From Candidatus Bathyarchaeota archaeon (GTDB taxonomy: Archaea > Thermoproteota > Bathyarchaeia > TCS64), in NCBI GenBank assembly GCA_030739585.1, contig JASLYX010000001.1, positions 186,001-250,000 of the forward strand: DNA of 64,000 bases, read 5' to 3'. The notes beneath the pieces were generated by a model. That model made no database searches. It worked only from the letters and a program-made list of their open reading frames with translations, and had not been told where the DNA came from. This document shows positions 23,939 to 32,424 of the stretch, in pieces. The translations under genes and the position numbers were made by a program. Within the stretch, counting starts at the first letter, position 1, and each line of letters begins with the position of its first letter.

Positions 23939-25522
23939 TTATATGTTCTTTTCAGGGAGGCGCTTAGAGACGTAGGCTCCGTCCCTCGTGTATCCCCACT
24001 TGGCGTAGTACTCTTTTGTTCCTAGGGCGCTCATCACATATAGCTTCTTGACACCGTGCTCCTCTAATACGACTTTCTCTGCTTCTTCAAGTAGCCTCCT
24101 GCCCCACCCCATGTGCTGCCATCCCGAGTCGATGCGGGTGCCTACGGGGACCATCCGACCGTATACATGGAGCTCCCTAATGATTGCTGATAAAGGCCCC
24201 TCATCAGGCTGAAGAGGGCTGTCCGAGGGGATCCTGAGCCTGATGAATCCCACGAGGATATCCCCTCCTATTTCTTCCACGGAGATCAAGTGCTCGATGC
24301 CAGCTGAAGCCTTATAGGTCCGCTTCCTAACTTCCAGAGCTTCAGGAACATAGTCCCCACCATCCTTGTGGCCTACCTCCCTACAGCGGATGCAGATGCA
24401 TCGCTTTCCTCGTCGATCTAGCTCCTCGTGTACTAGCTGTCTCAGGTTAGTCTTATCTACACCGGCTTTGATTATTGTGCTTGGAATGTCCCTCCCAACT
24501 CGCATTATCCTGACCCACGGGGGTACAGACTCCTTCATATCAGCAACTAGTTTCACTGCCTGAGCTGTCGTGAGGGGAATATAGGATCCATCTTTCCACC
24601 AATCGTAGAGCTTGGTCCCACAGAGAACCAGTGTAGGGTAGATTTTTATCATGTCTGGCTTGAAGGCCGGATTCTCCAATGTCTCTCTAAATCCGTCTAG
24701 ATCCCTATCAGGGCTGGATCCGGGGAGACCCGGCATCATGTGATAACAGACCTTGAGGCCTAAGTCCTTAAGTAGCCTTGTCGCATCCATCACGTCCTGA
24801 ACTGTGTGGCCCCTATTGACGAGCTCGTAGATATCGTTGTAGACGTTCTGGACTCCCAGCTCTACCCGGGTTACCCCGAGCCCCAGGAGCCTATAGATCT
24901 CTGCGGGATCCAGAGAGTCGGGGCGGGTCTCCACCGTGATGCCCACGTTGCGGACTGCAGCTCCCTCCGCGTAGGCCTTCGCCTCGGTCAGAGTGGATGA
25001 GCGTCTCTTGTTCAGGGCATCCAGGCATCCGTGGATGAAGAATTCTTGGTATCCAGGTGGTGAGGCCGGGAAGGTACCGCCCATCACGATAAGGTCGACC
25101 TTGTCCACCTCGTGACCAATCTTCCTTAGCTGCTCGATACGACCTGTCACCTGTTTGAATGGGTCGTAATCGTTCTGGGCTCCTCTCATAGAGGCCGGCT
25201 CCCGGCCGGTGTAGCTCTGGGGGGTCCCATCGTCAGGGCCGCCCGGGCAGTAAGAGCACCTCCCGTGGGGGCAAGCCCTGGGCTCAGTCATCGCAGCGAC
25301 TACGTTGATGCCACTTAGTGCACGAGCCTCTTTTCTCCTTAAGACGTTGATAAGAAAACGTTTCTCCTCTGGATTGAGGGATGCTATGATCTCAGCGTTT
25401 CCCGGTATCCCAGGAAGGCTGTGTTCTCGGCTCACCTCTATCTTGATTCTCTCAACGTCCCTTCGGTTGGGGGAGGAAATGGCGAGAAGCCTTTCTATGA
25501 TAAGCCTATGAGGGGTATCCAA
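23939..25522 (-). CDS. elp3: Elp3-type tRNA uridine(34) acetyltransferase / radical SAM protein
   Basis: Modifies the wobble uridine of tRNA at carbon 5. It has a radical SAM domain with the cluster motif CPHGRCSYC near residue 83, the preceding AMTEPRACPH, and a C-terminal GNAT acetyltransferase domain (MGWGRRLLEEAEKV, then YYAKWGYTRDG). At 527 residues it is the length of single-subunit archaeal Elp3. The start is a TTG at 25522; no ATG lies nearby. It follows the eS30 gene with a 44-bp gap, so the two are probably one operon. Confidence 0.95.
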   Translation of the reverse strand: MDTPHRLIIERLLAISSPNRRDVERIKIEVSREHSLPGIPGNAEIIASLNPEEKRFLINVLRRKEARALSGINVVAAMTEPRACPHGRCSYCPGGPDDGTPQSYTGREPASMRGAQNDYDPFKQVTGRIEQLRKIGHEVDKVDLIVMGGTFPASPPGYQEFFIHGCLDALNKRRSSTLTEAKAYAEGAAVRNVGITVETRPDSLDPAEIYRLLGLGVTRVELGVQNVYNDIYELVNRGHTVQDVMDATRLLKDLGLKVCYHMMPGLPGSSPDRDLDGFRETLENPAFKPDMIKIYPTLVLCGTKLYDWWKDGSYIPLTTAQAVKLVADMKESVPPWVRIMRVGRDIPSTIIKAGVDKTNLRQLVHEELDRRGKRCICIRCREVGHKDGGDYVPEALEVRKRTYKASAGIEHLISVEEIGGDILVGFIRLRIPSDSPLQPDEGPLSAIIRELHVYGRMVPVGTRIDSGWQHMGWGRRLLEEAEKVVLEEHGVKKLYVMSALGTKEYYAKWGYTRDGAYVSKRLPEKNI

Positions 25523-25566
25523 CTCGAAAATATCTCTAAGAAGGGGGCGTTAAAAGGTTAAAGGAG

Positions 25567-25746
25567 CTATCTTCTCCGACGCCTTCGTCCACGCTGGGAG
25601 AATGGGTCTGGGGCTGCAAGGACTCTCTTTTTGTAGTTTGATCTGTTTTTCCGCCTAGGTGGGAGTTGTTTTCGTACTATACCCACAATCTTGGGGGTTT
25701 GGGCCCGGACCTTGCCCGCTTTCGTAAGTGAGCCATGTGTAGGCAT
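25567..25746 (-). CDS. rps30e: Ribosomal protein eS30
   Basis: Very small basic ribosomal protein, 59 residues. The N-terminus MPTHGSLTKAGKVRAQTPK is the family's conserved start. It continues with a basic middle (PRRKNRSNYKKRV) and ends in six arginines. It overlaps nothing and has its own ATG at 25746. In other archaea it is also found near translation or tRNA-modification genes; here it leads elp3. Confidence 0.9.
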   Translation of the reverse strand: MPTHGSLTKAGKVRAQTPKIVGIVRKQLPPRRKNRSNYKKRVLAAPDPFSQRGRRRRRR

Positions 25747-25969
25747 ACAATTACCAAGAGTCCTTCAGTGCAGGGCTCTATAAACCTTTCCTGACCCAAA
25801 GCGCGTGATCGAAGTTCTCAGGATGGACGTGATGGGTTACTGGATGCCGAGGACAGGGGTCCTCCTGTGATCTTAATGCATATGTAGAAGCAGTTGAATA
25901 GGATGTTTACCTCAGTTTTCTATCGACCAAACCTATAATTTGAGATCATTAGTTACGACACGTGCAGTC
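25747..25969. other. Spacer between eS30 start and pyrK end
   Basis: No gene seen. It must hold the promoter of the eS30-elp3 unit just right of 25746. Confidence 0.4.
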
Positions 25970-26764
25970 CTAATGGTTCACCCTTACGATTTTCCCCGTC
26001 GGGTCCATTTTGCGGATGCCAAAGTCCTCTCTGATCTCCCGGAGCTTCTCCGAGTCGAAAACGGGGCCATCCATGCATACCCTGTAGGGGCCGATACCAC
26101 AGCTACCGCAGAGACCGTGGGCGCACTTGATATACCTCTCCAGACATGCCTGGACGGGTATCCCCCGGGACTCAGCCTCGTCAAAGATGGAGACCATCAT
26201 CAACTCGGGGCCGCACGTATAGACGATGTCGTAGCTACCCCTATCCATTAGCCTGACTGCGTACTGGGAGGAGAAGCCATGGAAACCAAAGGAGCCGTCA
26301 TCTGTGGCGAGGAAAATACTGTCACCCAAAAGTTTCTCCAACCTGCCCCTGAATCCCAGATCCGCCTCGGTTCTTACTCCCAGGATAAAATCCGGTTTTA
26401 TACCTCTTTCCATAAACGCCTCAGCAAGAGGAATAAGAGACGCTATCCCTGATCCCCCGGACACGATCAATGGCTGCTTTCCGATTAGCGTGAATCCTCT
26501 CCCAAAAGGCCCCCTCACGCCGATCTTCTCCCCTTTCTTCATGTTACATAGGATTTTAGTGGTGTCCCCAATCTCCCTTACTGTCAGAGAGGAGTTGCCC
26601 GCAGAGCTTATGGTTGAGAGGGACATAGGAATCTCTTCGCCTCCGGGTATCCAAATCATAGCGTACTGGCCCGGTATGGCCTTGGAACAAGCCTCATCCT
26701 CGAAGTAGAGGGTTACCATGTCCGGTGAATTACGCTTCACCCAGTTTATCGTAACCGTCCTCAT
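25970..26764 (-). CDS. pyrK: Dihydroorotate dehydrogenase electron-transfer subunit
   Basis: Flavin and iron-sulfur subunit that passes electrons from PyrD to NAD or another acceptor. A ferredoxin-reductase-like FAD domain comes first (PMSLSTISS), then an NAD domain (IVSGGSGIASLIPLAE). The 2Fe-2S site lies in CAHGLCGSCGIGPYRVC, four cysteines. At 264 residues it is normal. The ATG overlaps the pyrD stop as ATGA, so translation is coupled. Confidence 0.93.
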   Translation of the reverse strand: MRTVTINWVKRNSPDMVTLYFEDEACSKAIPGQYAMIWIPGGEEIPMSLSTISSAGNSSLTVREIGDTTKILCNMKKGEKIGVRGPFGRGFTLIGKQPLIVSGGSGIASLIPLAEAFMERGIKPDFILGVRTEADLGFRGRLEKLLGDSIFLATDDGSFGFHGFSSQYAVRLMDRGSYDIVYTCGPELMMVSIFDEAESRGIPVQACLERYIKCAHGLCGSCGIGPYRVCMDGPVFDSEKLREIREDFGIRKMDPTGKIVRVNH

Positions 26765-27684
26765 AGTTTAGCCTCCTTTGCGAGTCCTACGATCTCACGG
26801 ACACTTCTGAAACCGTTAGCCTCGAGATAGCCCTTGATCCCCCGGGTTAGTTCACTATAGACGCTGAAACCCCGCTCTCTAATCGCGGTTCCGACTTCTA
26901 CTGCAGAGGCCCCAGCGAGCATGAACTCCACGGCATCTTTCCAGTTTGTGATACCACCGCAGCCTATCACGGGCACTTTAACGGCATTCGCCACGTCCCA
27001 GACGCATCTTAAAGATACTGGTTTCAGAGCGGGCCCCGAGAGCCCACCTGTTACATTAGTGAGGATAGGCCTCCTGAAATCAGTGTCGATGGCTATACCC
27101 TTGAGAGTGTTCACCGCCGTGATGGCGTCAGCCCCTCCTCTCTCAGCGGCCCTCGCGATCTCGGCTATATCTGTGACGTTAGGGGAAAGCTTCACGAAGA
27201 CAGGTGGTTTGGAGACCTCCTTCACCGCCGCCGTGACTCTTTCTGTATTAAGGCAGTCTGCCCCCAGCATGCCCATCTCCTCTTGGACATTGGGGCAGCT
27301 GACGTTTACCTCTAGCGCGTCCGCACCTGCTTCGGAGAGGAGTTCAGCTACATCTCGGAAATCCTCTATGGATTCCCCGAAGAAGCTAGCAACCACTGGT
27401 ACACCGTCTGCCTTGAGCGCCTTTATGGTTTCCACGAAATATTCGGCCCCTGGATTCGGTAACCCCATCGCGTTAAGAAACCCTCCCTCTACGATCACCA
27501 TGGTCGGGTTTAGATGCCCTTGTCTGGCTTTAGGCCCTAAGCTCTTGGTTACTACGGCCCCAGCTCCTCCGTCGTAGACCCGCTTCAAGAGAGGCGCTGA
27601 TATTCCCAAGACTCCTGCTGCATTCATGGTCGGGTTCCGCAGTCTTAAACCTGCGACGTCCACTGATAGGCTTAATTGGGACAT
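26761..27684 (-). CDS. pyrD: Dihydroorotate dehydrogenase, class 1B catalytic subunit
   Basis: Oxidises dihydroorotate to orotate in pyrimidine synthesis. TIM barrel with FMN. The catalytic Cys lies in EVNVSCPNV, which marks class 1B, and the FMN phosphate loops are IGCGGITNW and SAVEVGTA. From the ATG at 27684 it is 307 residues, normal for the class. The open frame extends to 27825, but that part has no family counterpart and runs into the divergent nop5 gene. It forms an operon with pyrK. Confidence 0.95.
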   Translation of the reverse strand: MSQLSLSVDVAGLRLRNPTMNAAGVLGISAPLLKRVYDGGAGAVVTKSLGPKARQGHLNPTMVIVEGGFLNAMGLPNPGAEYFVETIKALKADGVPVVASFFGESIEDFRDVAELLSEAGADALEVNVSCPNVQEEMGMLGADCLNTERVTAAVKEVSKPPVFVKLSPNVTDIAEIARAAERGGADAITAVNTLKGIAIDTDFRRPILTNVTGGLSGPALKPVSLRCVWDVANAVKVPVIGCGGITNWKDAVEFMLAGASAVEVGTAIRERGFSVYSELTRGIKGYLEANGFRSVREIVGLAKEAKL

Positions 27685-27736
27685 CCTGTTGTCATCTACG
27701 TACGCATACGTTTGAAAAACCTTTGGAGTTGCACGA

Positions 27737-28897
27737 TTGAACAGAAATGCTGATCCATGTAGTAGGGTCCATATTGTCGAGACGCTGATAGGGATCTTTG
27801 CAGTCAACCATGACAACGATATCATCGAACGTATCCTCTACCCTCGGGACGCAAAGCAGGTCAACGCAGCTCTCGAGAGGCATGCCTCAGGAGAGCCCTC
27901 CAGAGAGATGTCTGAGATGCTTGAGAAGCTTACTCAGATGGGCTTCAAGACGGTGATCCTATCAAATGAGCCCTTAGCTTACGCCCTGAGAGGCACCGGG
28001 ATGAACGTCGAGGTCATAAAGGGATCTGAGCCCGAATCCTTCATCAGAGAGAACATAGAGAGCATCGCAGTTGACTTTAGGGCAGTTGCGAACAGGAGCC
28101 AGTATTACGCGCTTAGCCGGGAGGTCTCCGTCCTTAGGACTATGCAAAATGTGCGAAGGGCCCAGTCGGAGCGAGGGTCAACAACTATCCACACAGTGCA
28201 GCTCCTCAATGAGCTTGATAAGTCCTTGAACGTGCTCTCAGGAAAGCTCCGAGAGTGGTACGGTCTCCACTTCCCTGAGCTAAACCGTGTAATTAATGAT
28301 CATGAAATCTACGCTCTACTAGTTGATAGACTCGGGAACAGATCCCGCTTCTCACCCGAGAGGTTGGGAGAGCTCGAGCTGGGGCATAGTGTAAATGAGA
28401 TTCTTTCCGCAGGAAAGAATTCCATGGGAGCATCCCTAGTCGCTGAGGATGAGAATCACCTTAGGGGTCTTGCCTCCAACCTTATCTCTCTTTACTCCTA
28501 TAGATCGTCCTTGGAAACGCTCATCAAACAAATCGCTGAGGAAACTGTCCCAAACCTCTCCGAAGTGGCCGGCTCCGTGCTCGCTGCGAAGCTCATAGAA
28601 AAAGCTGGGGGGCTCAAAAAGCTCGCGATGATGCCCTCAAGTAGGGTGCAGGTCATAGGGGCCGAGAAGGCTCTATTCCGATCAAAAAAGACCGGAGCCA
28701 ATCCTCCAAAGCACGGTCTCATTTTCCAGCATCCCTACATCCACGCCAAGCCCCGCAAACTTAGGGGTAAGGCGGCCAGGACCCTAGCTGCTAAGCTCTC
28801 CCTAGCAGCTAGGGCTGATGCCTTTTCGGGGAACCTCATAGGGACCGAGTTAAGAAGGCAGCTGGATGAAGGGTCAGAACCACGGGATACAGAGTGA
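27737..28897 (+). CDS. nop5: Nop5/Nop56-type C/D box RNP core protein
   Basis: Scaffold of the archaeal box C/D RNP that places 2'-O-methyl groups on RNA. N-terminal domain (VETLIGIFAVNHD), then a coiled coil, then the Nop domain with NLSEVAGSVLAAKLIEKAGG and GAEKALFR. The end is a basic tail. The only workable start is a TTG at 27737. Its partner fibrillarin lies 770 bp downstream on the same strand, with two small genes (one broken) between them; in many archaea the two are adjacent. It is divergent from pyrD across about 50 bp. Confidence 0.93.
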   Translation: MNRNADPCSRVHIVETLIGIFAVNHDNDIIERILYPRDAKQVNAALERHASGEPSREMSEMLEKLTQMGFKTVILSNEPLAYALRGTGMNVEVIKGSEPESFIRENIESIAVDFRAVANRSQYYALSREVSVLRTMQNVRRAQSERGSTTIHTVQLLNELDKSLNVLSGKLREWYGLHFPELNRVINDHEIYALLVDRLGNRSRFSPERLGELELGHSVNEILSAGKNSMGASLVAEDENHLRGLASNLISLYSYRSSLETLIKQIAEETVPNLSEVAGSVLAAKLIEKAGGLKKLAMMPSSRVQVIGAEKALFRSKKTGANPPKHGLIFQHPYIHAKPRKLRGKAARTLAAKLSLAARADAFSGNLIGTELRRQLDEGSEPRDTE

Positions 28898-28899
28898 GT

Positions 28900-28906
28900 G
28901 CGCGCG
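28900..28906. repeat. CG-alternating block GCGCGCG
   Basis: A 7-nt alternating CG block directly after the nop5 stop codon region. It belongs to the same class as the block at 6197. Confidence 0.35.
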
Positions 28907-28938
28907 TATCAAGTCTTCCGGGTGTCATAAACTTCAAT

Positions 28939-29213
28939 CTACCTCTTCGGCTTGGTTAACTGAATCAAAAAAGTTAAGACATTCTACTCTGCGCTTGATT
29001 TTCCGAGCTCCTTCTTACCTATGTTTATGGCACCGATTTTGAGTTCGGTGAGGCAGCTTCGTTTGGTCACCTCAGCCACATCGAAGGCGCTGGTTGTGGC
29101 TTTCCATTTGACCATGATTCTGATATTGTCTGATTCGGAGAGGTAGATGACCGCAGCCGTCATATACGTTAGATAGGCTTCGAATCCACGTAGACTCTTT
29201 TCCCTTTAGGCAT
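28939..29213 (-). pseudogene. Broken Alba chromatin-protein gene
   Basis: Starting from an ATG at 29213 the frame reads KGKRVYVDSKPI and hits a stop. In the next frame it continues with TYMTAAVIYLSES, then TTSAFDVAEVTKRS, then LKIGAINIGKKEL. After an in-frame TAG (28984-28986) come NVLTFLIQLTKPK and a second TAG. Laid end to end this follows Alba throughout: the VFIGKKPVMNYV start, the RAISRAVDVAEVVRN middle, the KIGTEEL strand and the NVSTIEIVL end. A one-base loss near 29172 and one stop kill the gene. The protein part is also divergent from typical Alba, as expected for a gene no longer under selection. Confidence 0.7.
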
Positions 29214-29367
29214 TTCAAACCGTTTAGTGGATTCGTTACATATACTCCGAATATACTGAAGGGAAATTTGCGCATGGAAACCCCGAAAAACAATTGTTGA
29301 ACCTTTATACAGTTAAGTATAAATCCAATGATCATAGATTACAAATATAACTTATAAAAAAGTCTCA
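29214..29367. other. AT-rich spacer and likely promoter of the Cys-rich gene
   Basis: No gene seen. Stretches such as tacaaatataacttataaaa (29340-29359) could contain the TATA box for the rightward gene starting at 29368. Confidence 0.35.
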
Positions 29368-29625
29368 TTGGGTGTGGATGGGTTGACGACGCTATCAGAG
29401 GCCTTTCAGAAGAAGCTTAACAGGAAAGATTGCCCATATCTCCACGACTGCGGCATTTACATCACCGGCGACTTCTTCAGAAGGATATGCAACAGCCCTT
29501 CCTACCTCAACTGTCATCACTTTGCGAAGAGGGTGGGGGAGCTCAGACCACCCATGGCGTGGCTCCAAAAGCTCGCGGTTGACCAGGCCAAGATTATGGA
29601 GCAGCAGGTAGAGGCCGAGGCCTGA
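29368..29625 (+). CDS. Small Cys-rich protein between nop5 and fibrillarin
   Basis: 85 residues, unrecognised. Four cysteines are spaced as CPYLHDC, then RRICNSPSYLNC, with a following HH pair, which could bind zinc or an iron-sulfur cluster. The C-terminal part is helical (WLQKLAVDQAKIMEQQVEAE). The start is a GTG or the region just before it at 29368. Located 40 bp before fibrillarin on the same strand, it is probably co-transcribed with it. That suggests a role near RNA modification, by position only. Confidence 0.65.
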   Translation: MGVDGLTTLSEAFQKKLNRKDCPYLHDCGIYITGDFFRRICNSPSYLNCHHFAKRVGELRPPMAWLQKLAVDQAKIMEQQVEAEA

Positions 29626-29666
29626 ACTGGCAAGGAAATCATATTTTACCAAGCAGACACATCACA

Positions 29667-30359
29667 ATGGCTGATTTGAGTCTCAGACGCATATTCCCTG
29701 GGATCTATAGGCTAGAAGGTGAGACAGGGAGTGCTCTCGCCACGCTAAACCTGACCCCTAGCAGGAGGTTCTATGGTGAGCAGCTCATTACATTCAAAGG
29801 AAATGAGTACCGAAAATGGACCCCTTTCAGGAGCAAGCTAGCTGCGGGCATCGTCAAAGGCCTAAAGGAAATACCATTATCTCTTGGGGACAATGTGCTG
29901 TATCTTGGCGTGGCCTCTGGGACCACATGCTCTCATATCTCAGACATCATCGGAGTCGATGGCCACGTCTGGGGGGTAGACTTCGCGCCCCGCCCCATTA
30001 GAGACCTCGTGGAGGGCCTGGCCAAGCACAGGGAGAACGTCTCCCCTATCCTCGGGGATGCCAGGCTACCCAGAACCTATGCCCTCATCGTTCCAAGGGT
30101 CGACGGGATCTACGCGGACATCGCCCAGCCAGATCAGGGGAGAATCGTAGTGGAGAACGCTCAGGTATTTCTAAAGTCGGGGGGCTGGGTAGTTATGGCA
30201 ATAAAGTCTAGGAGTATAGACGCGACAAAGGACCCCCTTATAATATACCGAGCTGAGATCAAAAAGCTTACGGCAGGGGGTTTTGATATCATTGAGTCTT
30301 TGGAACTTGACCCCTTTGAGAAGGATCATGCGTTGGTAATAGCGATGTTCAAGCCCTAG
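29667..30359 (+). CDS. flpA: Fibrillarin-like rRNA/tRNA 2'-O-methyltransferase
   Basis: SAM-dependent methyltransferase of the C/D box RNP. The SAM site reads VLYLGVASGTTCSHISDI, followed by GVDFAP and ILGDARLP. The catalytic lysine is in AIKSRSID and an Asp in YADIAQPDQ. At 230 residues it is complete. ATG start. It works with Nop5, encoded upstream. Its stop overlaps the end of the convergent rnhB by 4 bp. Confidence 0.95.
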   Translation: MADLSLRRIFPGIYRLEGETGSALATLNLTPSRRFYGEQLITFKGNEYRKWTPFRSKLAAGIVKGLKEIPLSLGDNVLYLGVASGTTCSHISDIIGVDGHVWGVDFAPRPIRDLVEGLAKHRENVSPILGDARLPRTYALIVPRVDGIYADIAQPDQGRIVVENAQVFLKSGGWVVMAIKSRSIDATKDPLIIYRAEIKKLTAGGFDIIESLELDPFEKDHALVIAMFKP

Positions 30360-30997
30360 CCCTGGTAAGTATATTTCTTGATGGTCTTCCAGGAGCCTCT
30401 CATATAAGGAGGCGGCTGGTCGTTTTCTTTGAACCATGCCTCTATAAAGGCCACAGTTTTAGGATCACTAGGGTATCCCGAGCCAAAGTCCCCATGGATT
30501 TCTCTAAGGTCCGAGACTAGGAGATCTCGCCTCACTTTAGCCAGGATAGACGCCGCGGATACAACCGGATAGTTGACGTCAGCCTTCTTTTCACAGACTA
30601 TATGAGGCCTCCAGCCTAGAACCTTCAAAATATCTTCCCTAAATCTGTCGGGGAGCACGTCCGCGGTGTCCACGTAGACCTCGTCTGGGTGGAGGTCTCT
30701 GATCGCTTTTGCCATAGCAATCGCCTCAAGATAGTTTAGCTTCCTGAGCTTCAGACCGCGGTTTACCACCTTATCGATTACCCAGGGCTGAAGCACGAAG
30801 TATGAGTGCCCTTCTGAGACCTCCTTGATTTCTGCTTCTAGGGAGTCCCTCCTCCTAGCTGATAGAGCCTTGGAGTCTCTCACCCCCATAGAGAATAGGG
30901 AATCTACTGCAGGCCCTTGGAAGCTCACTGCCGCAACGACGAGGGGGCCTATGGCTGGGCCCCGCCCAGCTTCGTCAACGCCGGCGATAACAACCAT
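30356..30997 (-). CDS. rnhB: Ribonuclease HII
   Basis: Removes RNA from RNA-DNA hybrids and single ribonucleotides in DNA. Catalytic acidic residues are visible: DEAGRGPAIGP near the start, then DSKALS and a C-terminal YVDTADV. GSGYPSDPKT is the archaeal type. At 213 residues it is normal. It converges with fibrillarin. Confidence 0.95.
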   Translation of the reverse strand: MVVIAGVDEAGRGPAIGPLVVAAVSFQGPAVDSLFSMGVRDSKALSARRRDSLEAEIKEVSEGHSYFVLQPWVIDKVVNRGLKLRKLNYLEAIAMAKAIRDLHPDEVYVDTADVLPDRFREDILKVLGWRPHIVCEKKADVNYPVVSAASILAKVRRDLLVSDLREIHGDFGSGYPSDPKTVAFIEAWFKENDQPPPYMRGSWKTIKKYTYQG

Positions 30998-31334
30998 GAT
31001 GGTTTCAAAGCATCATCGATGTAAAGAATATTAAATGTGTGACCTTCTCTTTCAGATGCAACCCCGCGCGCGAACTCTATGACTTTACCTTGGTGGCTTT
31101 TTTTTAGACTAGTTTACATGCATGAATCAGACCCATAAACTATAGAACCTCAAAAAGTCGTCGGAAGAGCGATCCCTCGTAGAATCAGACGAATCCCCGC
31201 CCATTATCCTTAAGTTCCGCGTGCGTGAAAATCGTTTCCCAGGGTCGACGCCCCTGGGGAATATTATAATGTCCGCAGGATCTTCCCTGCTCGCGCTCGG
31301 CATGGTTTTGAAATTGGCTTCTGAGAATGGGTTC
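30998..31334. other. Spacer with CG block and a hairpin
   Basis: No gene supported. CGCGCGCG lies at 31065-31072. Near 31229-31257, TTCCCAGGG and CCCCTGGGGAA can pair with one bulge around TCGACG, a strong hairpin. A rightward open frame beginning at 31221 overlaps most of ogt from the opposite side and is rejected. The spacer lies past the end of ogt and before the start of rnhB. Confidence 0.4.
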
Positions 31335-31904
31335 CTAGTCCTCGAAAAACCTGGTAAGGTCCATCTCTTTTTCGGGATTTCCTTCTACATAGGGAAGGAC
31401 TCCCTCGGTCATGAGGAGCTTTCTCTTATTGGTTATCTTCTCAGTCTCGAATCCACCCCCGAATCCCCCTATTCCCCCATTGGATAAGATGACTCTGTGG
31501 CATGGTATCACGATGCCGCATGGGTTGGCCCCCACGGCATTCCCAACGGCCCTCACCGCCTTGGGCTTACCGATGGCCTCGGCCAGCCGTTTGTAGGATG
31601 AGAGCTTTCCGTGAGGTATCCCCTGAATGGCACGCCAGACCTCCATCTGGAACTCCGTGCCCCTTAGGTCCAAAAGTAAGTCGAAATCCACCGGTTTCCC
31701 GTCGGCCCATTTTCTGAGCTGCTTCTCGAGGGCTTTAAAAACGGTGGGGTCCTCGATGTAATTCCCGGGAATCTTCCGGGTCATCTCTGAGATGAAGCCG
31801 TCTTTCTTGCAGTTAGTGTGGACCTGCACTACCCCTTTCTTTGTTTTGGCGACCCAGACGGTGCCGACGGAGGTCTTGATCCCGGCGAAATAGATTCTCT
31901 CCAA
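31335..31904 (-). CDS. ogt: Methylated-DNA--protein-cysteine methyltransferase
   Basis: Suicide enzyme that removes alkyl groups from O6 of guanine. The acceptor cysteine lies in IVIPCHRVI, preceded by GNAVGANP, and the DNA-reading helix is SSYKRLAEAIGKP. The protein is 189 residues with an N-terminal subdomain, the usual archaeal form. It is monocistronic. Confidence 0.93.
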   Translation of the reverse strand: MERIYFAGIKTSVGTVWVAKTKKGVVQVHTNCKKDGFISEMTRKIPGNYIEDPTVFKALEKQLRKWADGKPVDFDLLLDLRGTEFQMEVWRAIQGIPHGKLSSYKRLAEAIGKPKAVRAVGNAVGANPCGIVIPCHRVILSNGGIGGFGGGFETEKITNKRKLLMTEGVLPYVEGNPEKEMDLTRFFED

Positions 31905-31992
31905 GTGTCAATCATCCTTTTATCCAGAGTTGATTCCAGTGAAGTGGGGGAGCATATATCTAACCTATTAAAAAATCGTGTTGTCTTCATCC

Positions 31993-32250
31993 TCATCCAC
32001 ATGACATAAGCTGATAATAGGACTCCTGCTTCCTCTTCACCATGTTCTCCTCAAAAGCGTTGAAGAGATATAGAGAGGTGATCCCAGGGATATCATCACG
32101 GGGAACGTATTACCAAGGCGTAAAAGGTTCCAGGTAGTTTAGGCAATGTGTGTATCCTCTTGCTGTCCAGACCGCGATTAATGCTGGGGGGATTCGACTT
32201 GGAAACCTGATCTTTGGCCCGCCCGAGGATATATTTAGAGTCGGATATAG
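31993..32250 (-). pseudogene. Unrecognised coding remnant
   Basis: A single leftward frame has protein-like composition on both sides of one TAA. Before the stop it reads RIPPALIAVWTARGYTHCL and NYLEPFTPW; after it, YVPRDDIPGITSLYLF, NAFEENMVKRKQESYY and a TGA at 31993-31995. No start codon or known motif is present. I judge it the tail of a lost gene; the family is unknown. The rest of the ogt-to-transporter spacer holds two palindromes. Confidence 0.35.
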
Positions 32251-32251
32251 T

Positions 32252-32266
32252 CTATATATTATATAG
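32252..32266. promoter_or_regulatory. Palindrome 1 upstream of the Na/Pi transporter
   Basis: CTATATATTATATAG is a perfect inverted repeat of two 7-nt arms around one T. Its content resembles a TATA element, so it may be both promoter core and repressor site. Confidence 0.4.
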
Positions 32267-32324
32267 AAATTAGCTTTTTATTCTATAACTCAGCGATTTA
32301 AGGGATACACTTGAGGCCTGTTTC

Positions 32325-32342
32325 TAGGGGGATATCCCCCTA
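32325..32342. promoter_or_regulatory. Palindrome 2 upstream of the Na/Pi transporter
   Basis: TAGGGGGATATCCCCCTA is an 18-nt perfect palindrome 83 bp before the transporter ATG. It could be an operator. As RNA it could also form a short stem in the 5' leader if transcription starts near 32290. Confidence 0.5.
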
Positions 32343-32424
32343 TATAATTCGATACATTGGTGTATTTTCTTTATTGGTGGCTGCTATGCAACTCCCAAAC
32401 CAAGCCCATGGATGTGCATAGTGG

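Noticed and set aside
31221-31487. An 88-residue rightward frame before and across ogt
   Set aside because: Most of it is antisense to the conserved methyltransferase C-terminus; the first third is in a hairpin-rich spacer with no ribosome site.
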